From contig JAABTS010000002.1 of NCBI GenBank assembly GCA_011389735.1, positions 1-64,000 of the forward strand: 64,000 nt of DNA, read 5' to 3'. This DNA is from Desulfobacteraceae bacterium. Its GTDB lineage: Bacteria > Desulfobacterota > Desulfobacteria > Desulfobacterales > JAABTS01. Made by a program: the position numbers and the translations under genes. Positions within the stretch are counted from its first letter, which is position 1. Each line of letters begins with the position of its first letter. This document shows positions 48,488-57,395 of the stretch, piece after piece. The notes under the pieces were generated by a model. The model was not told where the DNA came from, ran no database searches, and was given only the letters and a program-made list of their open reading frames with translations.

Positions 48488-49460
48488 GCTTATATTCCCT
48501 GAAGCCTCCTTTGGCCGGCGCATCTGGGTCATGGCCAGAAGCCTTTGTTTGTACAAACTTTTTTCGCTCGAGGGAATTCCTGCCCAGGAACGGCGGAACG
48601 CGCTGAATATTCAAATCCGGAGATGGAGTCCGTATACGGATTTTGGTTCATACATCATCTGGCGCCGGGACCGGGCCTGCGTATGGATCTGGAATGAGTC
48701 CGAACGGCTGGCCGCCGCCGCATCGAACGGGATTAAACCAGGGCCAGCTCTACCGGAAACCGTTTTGCAGCCGCAAGCGGAGGACGGAATACGGATTGTC
48801 GCCTGTGTCGACGGGTATGACATGCAATTGTGGGACAAAGAAGGGGATCTTTTGGGATCATACTGGCGAAGTGAAACGCCTGACCGGGCGGCCATAGAGA
48901 GGTTTCTTACAATTCATGATATTGATCCGTCGGCGGATACGCCAGGGCCTGAATTCATCCCTTTTTCAACCCGGCCCTGGGGCAAATCCGCAAATGGAAG
49001 CGGGGCGCAGGGAGAGCGCCGGGAGCGTTTTTGGATTCGGACAGCCGCGGCGGTGTTCATTTTTTTGCTGATATGGAAAGGCGCCGGGGTTTGGCGGTAT
49101 TTTGACGCAATCCGGACGCTGAATCAACGAATTACCGCATCCAGCGAAACCGCCGAACAAATCATTGCAGCGCGGGAAAGCGCCATGGTCAGTCGTGAAC
49201 GGGCTGAATCGATCTACGCAATCGATGACCGGAAAACCCAGTGCGAAATCATGGCGGCGGCGGCGTCAAAACTGCCTGAAGACGCAAGGCTGATTGAATG
49301 GCATTATACGAGAGGAAAGCTATGGTTTATCATTGATTCTGAATACAATGATCTACGCTATATCATTACGCAATATGAAAATGAACCGTATTTCCAGGAT
49401 GTGTCTGTCCGGCGTGGAACGGCCCGCAGCCGAATCATCGCTGAAATGAAGGTTGAATGA
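48435..49460 (+). CDS. gspL: Type II secretion assembly protein GspL-like
   Basis: Position after gspK; cytoplasmic domain followed by a single TM (TAAAVFIFLLIWKGAGVW). Confidence 0.7.
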   Translation: MFLKFLHSQRRYIQTRRELIFPEASFGRRIWVMARSLCLYKLFSLEGIPAQERRNALNIQIRRWSPYTDFGSYIIWRRDRACVWIWNESERLAAAASNGIKPGPALPETVLQPQAEDGIRIVACVDGYDMQLWDKEGDLLGSYWRSETPDRAAIERFLTIHDIDPSADTPGPEFIPFSTRPWGKSANGSGAQGERRERFWIRTAAAVFIFLLIWKGAGVWRYFDAIRTLNQRITASSETAEQIIAARESAMVSRERAESIYAIDDRKTQCEIMAAAASKLPEDARLIEWHYTRGKLWFIIDSEYNDLRYIITQYENEPYFQDVSVRRGTARSRIIAEMKVE

Positions 49461-49487
49461 TAATTATTCATAGCGTTTTTAAAGGAT

Positions 49488-49605
49488 GCAGGGTACAGGG
49501 GGCAGGTGCAAGGAGGCAGGGGGCAGGCTTTTTAGGCTTGGTTCTATCTTCGGCCATTTTCATTTATCGGGATCGGGATCGGGATCCCGATTTGATCCCG
49601 GAGAT
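49488..49605. repeat. Repeat cluster between gspL and gspM (G-rich array, GGCTTGGTTC repeat, truncated hexamer hairpin)
   Basis: gcagggtacagggggcaggtgcaaggaggcagggggcagg; taggcttggttctatcttcggccat; atcgggatcgggatcgggatcccgat. Confidence 0.8.
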
Positions 49606-49647
49606 GGAACCCTGTTCCATTCCGGCGGTGAACAAAAGGTTTGAAAA

Positions 49648-50211
49648 ATGAAAATTCTCAACCGGATGCACAATGAATGGAGCCGGAACAAACGGTTTCG
49701 AATCGGCGTTGTTTGTATCGCCGTCATTCTATCGGCTTATGGTTATCTCTTGCTGGATGACTGGGAAAGCCGGTTAAAAATTACGTATTATCAGAAACTT
49801 GACATGGCCGTTCGATTGGAGCAATTGTCCGTCCGGACGGACTGGCTGAAACATGAAAAATCAGCGGGCGCCGTGGTCATACAACTGGAATCGAAATTAT
49901 GGCGTGCGGAAAGCCGGGGTCTCGCCCAGGCGAAAACGCAAATATGGATTGAAACGCTGTTAAAAACACACGGCGTTGAAAATCCGCGTATCAGCGTCAA
50001 GCCTGCAAAGCTTTCCGAAACTGTTTCAAGGGTTTGGGAAGTCGCGGCCAAAGTTGATGCAGCCGTGAATTTAAACGATTTACACCGGCTGCTGAAATCG
50101 ATCGAAGGATCGGGACACATCGTCGCCATAGAGCAACTGGATATTGTTCAGGCGCGTTATGGAAGAATGGAAATGACCTTGAAAACATACTTTCACGCGG
50201 AATCCGTATGA
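49648..50211 (+). CDS. gspM: Type II secretion GspM-like protein
   Basis: Small bitopic protein (FRIGVVCIAVILSAYGYLLLDDW) between gspL and gspC-like gene. Confidence 0.65.
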   Translation: MKILNRMHNEWSRNKRFRIGVVCIAVILSAYGYLLLDDWESRLKITYYQKLDMAVRLEQLSVRTDWLKHEKSAGAVVIQLESKLWRAESRGLAQAKTQIWIETLLKTHGVENPRISVKPAKLSETVSRVWEVAAKVDAAVNLNDLHRLLKSIEGSGHIVAIEQLDIVQARYGRMEMTLKTYFHAESV

Positions 50212-50645
50212 AACCAAAAACGCGATATATCCTAAAGTTAGGTCTCTTTATCGTTTTTTCAATTTTTGTGTCATTGCGCCTGACGCCGCGCCCGCCGATT
50301 CAGGCGGATATAGATACCTTTAACGGAGGTATTGAATGGACGCCGCCTGTGGTAAAAAACAGGGATATCCAGGGAGCCGTCAAAACGCTTTCCCAAAAAA
50401 AACCCTGGGCGAATAATTCAGGATCACCGAGGGAAATGGCCGTGATGGACTGGAAATTGACCGGAATCGTCACGGTTCATGGCGCAAGGATCGCGCTGAT
50501 TGAATCCGGGGGACATATAATGCGTTATGAAACCGGAGACATTTTGCCCGGCGGGGATTCCATTCTTACGATTCATAAAGATTATATCACGGTCTTAAAC
50601 AACGATAAAACTGAAACCTTCAATTTGCACGAGATGAAACGATGA
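50208..50645 (+). CDS. gspC: GspC/PilP-like clamp protein
   Basis: N-terminal TM; WKLTGIVTVHGARIALIESGGHIMRYETGDILPGG (HR-domain-like), directly upstream of gspD. Confidence 0.65.
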   Translation: MKPKTRYILKLGLFIVFSIFVSLRLTPRPPIQADIDTFNGGIEWTPPVVKNRDIQGAVKTLSQKKPWANNSGSPREMAVMDWKLTGIVTVHGARIALIESGGHIMRYETGDILPGGDSILTIHKDYITVLNNDKTETFNLHEMKR

Positions 50646-52714
50646 AAAAGGCATTCGAAAACCACTCCTTTGTTTTTTCTTTACTGTGTATAGTTCCGGT
50701 GCTACTTTTGTTAAGCGGATGCGCGGGATTTTACACGGAAACGGAACCAAACAGCGAGGTGAGAACCATTAGCCCGCCCAAACCGCTCAGACCGCCCAAA
50801 AAGGTATACGCGGGTTCTAAAGCGGAAACTCCGACCGTCCGGAAAAAGCCCGCAGGGGCAAAGGATATCCGGTTTCGAGCAACGCCGCCGGTCAAAGCCT
50901 TTCTTCCCTCGGAATTCCCATCGCGGATGTCGGATGACCATCGCGGCGGGTCCGAGGGTGAACCGATACAGCTTAATTTAAACGCCGTTCCGCTTCCGGC
51001 GTTCATCAATGAAGTGTATGGAAATATTTTAGGGGTTTCATTTGAAATCGATTCCAGGCTTCAACATAAAGCGGATCTTGTAACACTAAGAACCGAGGAG
51101 CCTTTAAAGCCGAAAGCGTTGGAAAAAGTGGTCCGGCGTGTGCTCGCCAATTACGGCGTCACTGTTGAAAAGCAGGGCGTTTTGCTTCGATTTGTTCCCG
51201 GCGGCGTCGGGATTCCGGGCGAACCGCCCCTGCTTGTAAGCGGGCAGGCGCTCCCGGAAGTTCCGATTTCCCATCGCCCCATATTTCAGCTTGCGCCGCT
51301 GAAAGTTGTCAGGAACGTTCATGTGGGGACCTGGCTGAGAAAAATATACCAAGGCATGCAATTGACGATTCACGAAGATCCGGAACGAAACGCGGTGATG
51401 CTCATGGGGCCTCCGGATGTCGTGAGGGAAGCTTTGAATGCCGTCCGGTTTCTGGACCGGCCATATATGCGCGGCCGTCATAGCGTCCGTATCGATCCGG
51501 TGTTTCTGGATGCAAAAACGCTTGCGGACATGCTCAATGAAGTTTTGAATACGGAAGGATATAGCGCATCTCTGAAACCGCCCATGGGAAGCATCATTAT
51601 TATGCCTGTGACCGCTGTTAACGCTGTTATTGTCTTCACCGCCGACGCCGATATTCTCGAACATATCAAAAAATGGGCGGTTTCCCTGGATAAGCCCGGC
51701 CATCAAGACGAAAAGTCCCCCAGGCTTCATTATTACCAGGTGCAAAATACCCGTGCGGCGGATCTGGCGTCGGTTTTGGATCAGGTGACGCCCGGAACGA
51801 TCAAGACTACCGGAGAAAAAACTGAACACAGGCCGCTTTCAAGACGGCTGGTGGTGGATGAAAACCGTAATGCTCTTATTTTTCAGGGTGATTCGGTTGA
51901 ATGGGAAAATCTGGCGCCGGTTATCAGAAAAATGGATACGCCTTCCCGTCTGGTGCTCATTGAAGTCACCGTAGCCGAAATCACGCTGAATGATCAGGAG
52001 GAACTTGGAGTGGAATGGATTTTTAACGATATATCAATGGATGACGTGACCGGCGTGATGGGTACGATGGGCGGGCTGGGACTTGGGGGCTCGGGCCTTA
52101 ATTTCACGCTTGACAACGCTGGACAAACAAGAGCCGCGTTGAATGCGCTCGCCTCCCACAGCCGGGTCACTATTTTATCCACTCCGAGATTGATGGTCAA
52201 AAGCGGCAATAAGGCCACTATCGACGTGGGCACCGAAGTGCCGATCATCACGAGCCAGAGTACATCCGCTGAACTACAGCAAGACGGTGACAGCGGAATC
52301 ATTCAGGAAATCCAGTATCGAAAAACAGGAGTTCTTTTAACTGTAAGCCCCGTTGTGTATTCCAACAACCGTGTTGATCTGGATATTACTCAGGAAGTCA
52401 GTGAAACGCAGCCTGATTCGGCCGGCGCAATCCCCAGCCCGAGTATCTTCACCCGGAAAATAAATACGAGTCTGGGACTGGATGACGGTGGTTCCGTGCT
52501 GCTGGGCGGATTGATATCGACAACCTCCGGCAAAGGATATAAAGGCGTGCCCGTCTTGAGTAAAATACCGCTTTTAGGGCGGCTGTTCAGGGTTGAAACA
52601 GAAAATCGGTCACGCACTGAACTGATTATGCTGATCATTCCTTATGTTATTGACAACGGCAAAGATGCGGTCGATATCACCAATGAATTCCGGAAACAGT
52701 TTTCACCGATGTAA
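50642..52714 (+). CDS. gspD: Type II secretin GspD with N-terminal lipobox
   Basis: Lipobox LLLLSGCAG; secretin VTILSTPRLMVKSGNKATIDVGTEVPIIT; DGGSVLLGGLISTTSGKGYKGVPVLSKIPLLGRLF. Confidence 0.93.
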   Translation: MKKAFENHSFVFSLLCIVPVLLLLSGCAGFYTETEPNSEVRTISPPKPLRPPKKVYAGSKAETPTVRKKPAGAKDIRFRATPPVKAFLPSEFPSRMSDDHRGGSEGEPIQLNLNAVPLPAFINEVYGNILGVSFEIDSRLQHKADLVTLRTEEPLKPKALEKVVRRVLANYGVTVEKQGVLLRFVPGGVGIPGEPPLLVSGQALPEVPISHRPIFQLAPLKVVRNVHVGTWLRKIYQGMQLTIHEDPERNAVMLMGPPDVVREALNAVRFLDRPYMRGRHSVRIDPVFLDAKTLADMLNEVLNTEGYSASLKPPMGSIIIMPVTAVNAVIVFTADADILEHIKKWAVSLDKPGHQDEKSPRLHYYQVQNTRAADLASVLDQVTPGTIKTTGEKTEHRPLSRRLVVDENRNALIFQGDSVEWENLAPVIRKMDTPSRLVLIEVTVAEITLNDQEELGVEWIFNDISMDDVTGVMGTMGGLGLGGSGLNFTLDNAGQTRAALNALASHSRVTILSTPRLMVKSGNKATIDVGTEVPIITSQSTSAELQQDGDSGIIQEIQYRKTGVLLTVSPVVYSNNRVDLDITQEVSETQPDSAGAIPSPSIFTRKINTSLGLDDGGSVLLGGLISTTSGKGYKGVPVLSKIPLLGRLFRVETENRSRTELIMLIIPYVIDNGKDAVDITNEFRKQFSPM

Positions 52715-52799
52715 TCCGTAGTATATATGGAACCGGTAAAGCCCTTCCATTCAATCGTCCAAAATAATCCAGCCCGGCAAGCGGCGGGAAAGGAGATCC

Positions 52800-53696
52800 A
52801 TGAAAATCAAAAGGTTGATTCAAATTTACGGCGTTTTGTTGATTGTATTACGATTTGCGGTTCCGGCGGTGTCAAGTCCGCCTGTAAAGGTGTTTGTTAG
52901 TATTCCTCCGCAGAAATATTTTGCGGAGAAAATCGGAGGGGAATTCGTGGATGTTTCGGTGATGGTCATGCCGGGCGCAAATCCCGCCACGTTCGAGCCC
53001 CGGCCAAAGCAGATGGCCGGCATATCCGGAGCGGATATGTATTTTGCTGTCGGCGCGCCGTTTGAAGATGCGTGGCTGCCGAAATTCGCCGGAGCCAATC
53101 CGGCGATGAAGATTGTTCACACGGATCAAAACGCCCCTAAAAAAACCATTGCATCCCATATTCACGAAGGAGAACCGGATCACCGCCATAAGGCGGAGGC
53201 CGGGCGTGAAATCCTTGATCCGCATATCTGGTTGTCCCCTCCCCTGGTTGCGCGGCAAATCGAACATATGGCCCGAGCGTTGGGGGATTTCGATCCTGAA
53301 CGTCGTTCGTACTATGAAACCCGTTTACATGAATTCAAGGAGGAAATCCGGAAGCTGGACGCGGACATCAAGAACCTTTTGTCGGACATAAAGGGCCGCA
53401 AATTCATGGTGTTTCATCCGGCCTGGGGATATTTCGCCGATACATACGATCTGGTGCAGGTTCCAGTCGAGATTGAGGGCAAGGAACCCAAGCCGGGCGA
53501 TTTAAAACGGCTGATCGTTTTTGCCCGCCGGAACCGCATCCAAACAATATTCGTGCAGCCGCAATTTTCGAGCCGGAAGGCCGGGGTTATCGCCGGGGCC
53601 ATCGACGGCGAAGTCGAGCCCCTGGATCCTCTGGCTGAATCCTGGGCCGAAAATCTGCGAAAGGCCGCGCAAAGTATCAGGAAGTCCCTTAAATAG
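52800..53696 (+). CDS. ZnuA-like metal ABC transporter substrate-binding protein
   Basis: Signal peptide; VFVSIPPQKYFAEKIGG; HIHEGEPDHRHKAE His-rich loop; DPHIWLSPPLVARQIEHMARAL; HPAWGYFADTY. Confidence 0.88.
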   Translation: MKIKRLIQIYGVLLIVLRFAVPAVSSPPVKVFVSIPPQKYFAEKIGGEFVDVSVMVMPGANPATFEPRPKQMAGISGADMYFAVGAPFEDAWLPKFAGANPAMKIVHTDQNAPKKTIASHIHEGEPDHRHKAEAGREILDPHIWLSPPLVARQIEHMARALGDFDPERRSYYETRLHEFKEEIRKLDADIKNLLSDIKGRKFMVFHPAWGYFADTYDLVQVPVEIEGKEPKPGDLKRLIVFARRNRIQTIFVQPQFSSRKAGVIAGAIDGEVEPLDPLAESWAENLRKAAQSIRKSLK

Positions 53697-53715
53697 CGGC
53701 TACGGCTCCCCCTGC

Positions 53716-53778
53716 TCGGGATCGGGATCGACATTGACTCCTTCGATACCGATCCCGATCCCGATACCGATCCCGATA
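53716..53778. repeat. Hexamer hairpin (GATCGG)n...(GATCCC)n
   Basis: tcgggatcgggatcgacattgactccttcgataccgatcccgatcccgataccgatcccga. Confidence 0.88.
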
Positions 53779-54042
53779 ATGCACGTCAACGGGCGGCTTC
53801 ACCGTGAATTGCCGCACCCAACAGTTTTCGATTGTATTTTTGTCCTTTTTGTAATAAAATTATCAAAAATCGCCGGCTTCGCCGGACCGATCCCGAAGTG
53901 AGTCCGATTCCCGACGAATTTGGGAAAGCGAAAGCAGCCAAAGAGAAAGCTGGGGAACTTGACGAATCCCCAAGGATTTTTGGGGATTGATCCGAATACA
54001 ATATGACGCTTGCATAAAGCGGTCTGCAATGGAAAAAACGCC

Positions 54043-54549
54043 ATGTCTCAAGAGGCCAAACGATATGAAGATGTTTATGAGACGTTTTTGAATCTTCCGG
54101 AAAATATCGTCGGAGAAATTTTAAACGGGGAGCTGTATACCCAACCGAGGCCGGCCCCGAAACACGCCCTGGCGACTTCCTATTTGGTAGACGATTTGGT
54201 CGGGCCTTATGGGAAAGGCCGCGGGGGCCCCGGCGGATGGTGGATTCTTTACGAACCCGAAATCCATTTGAGTGACGACATACTTGTGCCCGATGTGGCC
54301 GGCTGGAGAAAGGAGCGTATGCCGAGATTGCCTGAAACCGCATTTTTCAGCCTTTCGCCGGATTGGGTATGCGAAGTCTTGTCTCCAAATACCGCAAGGA
54401 AGGACCGCATAAAAAAAATGCCGCTTTACGCAAAGTACGGCGTGTCATATATCTGGTTGATCGATCCGATTCTCAAGACCCTGGAAACACATTTTGCAAG
54501 TGTGACCGGAGCTGAAAGATTTATTCCCATGGAGAGCTATCATTCATGA
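54043..54549 (+). CDS. Uma2 family (DUF820) restriction endonuclease-like protein, apparently short at the C-terminus
   Basis: EILNGELYTQPRPAPKHALATSYLVDDL, DDILVPDVAGWRKER, PDWVCEVLSPNTARKDRIKKMPLYAKYGVSYIWLIDP. Confidence 0.82.
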   Translation: MSQEAKRYEDVYETFLNLPENIVGEILNGELYTQPRPAPKHALATSYLVDDLVGPYGKGRGGPGGWWILYEPEIHLSDDILVPDVAGWRKERMPRLPETAFFSLSPDWVCEVLSPNTARKDRIKKMPLYAKYGVSYIWLIDPILKTLETHFASVTGAERFIPMESYHS

Positions 54550-54783
54550 GGTTATATAATTTTTTTTAAATTTCGGAGGTTGGTCCAGCGCGTCTTGAAA
54601 TTTCCACCAATTTTCATTGTCCAGTAAAAATAGCCGGTGGTCGAGCAAGGCATTCTCAGCAGCAGCGCAAATGCTGTCAAGTATAAATTCATCCATATTT
54701 TTGCGGGCGATTTCGGCGGCATGGCGGATAAGCGCTTCTTGCTGATGGGAAGCATTAATTTTGAGTTGCACTGTTTGCGGCAT
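54544..54783 (-). CDS. DUF1778/TacA-like antitoxin
   Basis: QLKINASHQQEALIRHAAEIARKNMDEFILDSICAAAENALLDHRLFLLDNENWWKFQDALDQPPK. Confidence 0.8.
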   Translation of the reverse strand: MPQTVQLKINASHQQEALIRHAAEIARKNMDEFILDSICAAAENALLDHRLFLLDNENWWKFQDALDQPPKFKKNYITS

Positions 54784-54944
54784 GATTTTCTCTCCTATCG
54801 GTAATAAAAAAGATAAACACATTCCTCTTTATCAAATTGCTGATGTTTTTTCAACTAATATCATTTATCCATCGCCATAATATCAGACGAAAGCTCGGAC
54901 TATGGAAGTTTGGGGGTTGGTTCTAAGTTCGGCCAAAAAGTCTA

Positions 54945-54980
54945 ATCCCCCTAAATCCCCTTTTGAAAAAGGGGGACTTT
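54945..54980. repeat. Short palindrome taatccccctaaatccccttttgaaaaagggggactt
   Basis: Direct reading of the sequence. Confidence 0.7.
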
Positions 54981-55063
54981 AGTTACTTCGCCCATAAGTC
55001 CGCAGGTGTCACCCACAACAACAGGTTAACCCCGCTCAGAGCGGTTCGATCAAGGTCTGCGTA

Positions 55064-56608
55064 TCACGTTTTCCGGCCTTGAACCGAAGGGAAACGAGCG
55101 GTATCAGTGTGTGGAACGAACCTTGCTGCGCTGAAGCGGTTCATGAAATCTTGATTGACGTTTAATTCCATGTAGGTGATCCGGTTTTTGACGGTTTCCG
55201 GGATTTCGGGAAAACCGCCTTTTTTCAACGCCAGAGCCGCTCCTTCAAGGGAGGAATTCCCGATGGAGACAAAGCGGTCAACTGGAAGATCCGGAATCAT
55301 TCCGATGGTGATGGCGGATACGGGGTCGATAAAGGTTCCAAACGTCCCCGCTATATACAGTTTCGAAATGTCATTCAAGGATATTCCCACGGTCGTGGTG
55401 ATGGTTTCGAGGATGGTGTACATGGCCGCTTTGGAACGGATCAGGGAATCCAAATCGGCCTGGGTTATGCAAAGATCGTCTTCGAGCCCGGAAATTTCCC
55501 TGGGAACCACGATAAGATGATTCAATCCGTCTATGGTTTTGATTCGGTCTCCGCAGGCGTCCGGTTCAAGGCGTCCCCGGATATCAATCATGCCTGCCAG
55601 AAACAACTGCGCCGCCAGATCGATCAGGCCGGAACCGCATATTCCGATAGGGGGCTTGTTTGCGAGGGTGTTGAATTTGAATTCCTTTGTGTTCGGATTG
55701 ATGGTCAGGCTGTCGATCACACCGGGCCCGGCGGTCATTCCCATTTGAGTGACCCCGCCTTCCAGGGCCGGACCCGCGGCTCCGGCGCAGGCGATCAGCC
55801 AGTTATCGTTTCCCAGCACGACTTCCGCATTGGTGCCGACGTCCACCAGCAGAGAAATCTCTTCCGACCGGTCCATTCCGGAATATAGAACGCCCGCGAT
55901 CAAATCGCCGCCGAAATAGCTTCCTATATTCGGAAAAATGAGAATTCGCGACCCGGTGTTGAGGTTTAGCCCGAAATCAGCGGCGCTGCGTATCCCCGGC
56001 GTATTGATAACCGGAATATAGGGTTCCCGGATCATCCAGTAGGGATCGGCGCCCATGAACAAATGCGTCATGGTTGTGTTGCCGGCCAGTGATACGAGAT
56101 AAATATCGCAGGGCAAGATATCGGCTTTTCGAGTCAGCGCGCCGATTTTTTCGTTCAACGCTTCTGACAGCAGCTTTTGAGCTGTTTCCAGGCCGTCTTC
56201 GGTTTCACAATACCTTACGCGGGTCAGTATATCCGGTCCGATGGAAATTTGGGGATTGTCGAAGGATGTTTCCGCCATTGCGGCTCCTGACTCCAGGTTC
56301 ACGATTCTCAGTGAAATCCGGGTGGTGCCCAAATCCACTGCGAGTCCCGCAATGGTCAAGGATTGGTCCGGATCAAGTATGCCGACCACGTCCCACCTGT
56401 CATAATCTTTCACCAGCACGCAATCGACGGCGTAATTGCATTTTCGCAACAGACCCGGCAGCCGCTGCAATAGTGGCGTATCGATAAAAAAATGATCGGC
56501 GTTTAACTGTTTTTTCAGTTTTCGAATCAACCGGTCCGCGTCGGCGGTGTTGTCCATGAGCGTCGGCGGGGTCAATCGAACGGTTTGCACCGGTCCCTCA
56601 TTTTGCAT
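55064..56608 (-). CDS. ASKHA-domain protein, corrinoid-activation (RACo/DUF4445)-like, without N-terminal ferredoxin domain
   Basis: AGLAVDLGTTRISLRIVNLESG, SLAGNTTMTHLFMGADP, LLVDVGTNAEVVLG, YIAGTFGTFIDPVSAITIGMIPD. Confidence 0.78.
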   Translation of the reverse strand: MQNEGPVQTVRLTPPTLMDNTADADRLIRKLKKQLNADHFFIDTPLLQRLPGLLRKCNYAVDCVLVKDYDRWDVVGILDPDQSLTIAGLAVDLGTTRISLRIVNLESGAAMAETSFDNPQISIGPDILTRVRYCETEDGLETAQKLLSEALNEKIGALTRKADILPCDIYLVSLAGNTTMTHLFMGADPYWMIREPYIPVINTPGIRSAADFGLNLNTGSRILIFPNIGSYFGGDLIAGVLYSGMDRSEEISLLVDVGTNAEVVLGNDNWLIACAGAAGPALEGGVTQMGMTAGPGVIDSLTINPNTKEFKFNTLANKPPIGICGSGLIDLAAQLFLAGMIDIRGRLEPDACGDRIKTIDGLNHLIVVPREISGLEDDLCITQADLDSLIRSKAAMYTILETITTTVGISLNDISKLYIAGTFGTFIDPVSAITIGMIPDLPVDRFVSIGNSSLEGAALALKKGGFPEIPETVKNRITYMELNVNQDFMNRFSAARFVPHTDTARFPSVQGRKT

Positions 56609-57368
56609 GGCCCGCCGCCTTTTCCAGCTCGTCCGCGATCTGTTTCATGATGCTTCCGGCTCCGCCTTCGATCAGGTAATCGCTGATCCGATTCGTGAGC
56701 GAGGTGGGTTCCGGGTTGATTTCGATAATTTTGGCGCCGTTTTCCCTGGCTATGACGGGCATGAAAGCGGCCGGCTGAACTATTGCGGATGTCCCGATCA
56801 CCAGCATTAGATCGCATTGGGACGCCTCCACCTGAGACCGCGCCATTTCATTTTCCGGGATCGCTTCGCCGAAAAAGACGCAGTCAGGCCTTAAAATTCC
56901 AGTACATTCGCATGTTGGAGGAATTTGCGTCAGGTTGATCATGCCGGTTTCATAAGTTTTGCCGCATTTCAGGCAGAATTGCCTTGCGAATGTGCCGTGG
57001 AATTCGATTACATCGGCGACCCCGGCCGACTGATGCAATCCGTCCACGTTTTGAGTGATGACGGATTGAAGTTTTCCCAACTTCTGCATACGGTAGAGCG
57101 CGATGTGGGCGTCGTTAGGTTTCGCCGTATCGATTACGCCTTTCATTTCCCGGATCAGAATATCCCAGACTTTGGCCGGGTCGCGCATAAATGAATCGAT
57201 ATGCGCAAATTCCATGGGATCGAGTTTTTCCCACAATCCCCCTTTGCCTCGAAACGGCGGAATTCCGCTTTCAACGGAAATTCCGGCGCCGGTCAGAGCG
57301 ACCACATGGTTCGCCGCCGTGATGTCATCTACGGCTCGTTTAATTAAATCAGTCATGGTTAACCTCAT
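56598..57368 (-). CDS. Sir2-family NAD-dependent protein deacetylase/deacylase
   Basis: VALTGAGISVESGIPPFRGKGGLW, TQNVDGLHQSAG, EFHGTF, GTSAIVQPAA. Confidence 0.93.
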   Translation of the reverse strand: MRLTMTDLIKRAVDDITAANHVVALTGAGISVESGIPPFRGKGGLWEKLDPMEFAHIDSFMRDPAKVWDILIREMKGVIDTAKPNDAHIALYRMQKLGKLQSVITQNVDGLHQSAGVADVIEFHGTFARQFCLKCGKTYETGMINLTQIPPTCECTGILRPDCVFFGEAIPENEMARSQVEASQCDLMLVIGTSAIVQPAAFMPVIARENGAKIIEINPEPTSLTNRISDYLIEGGAGSIMKQIADELEKAAGHAK

Positions 57369-57395
57369 TAGTTTGTCGTCAGGCGATACAATAAA

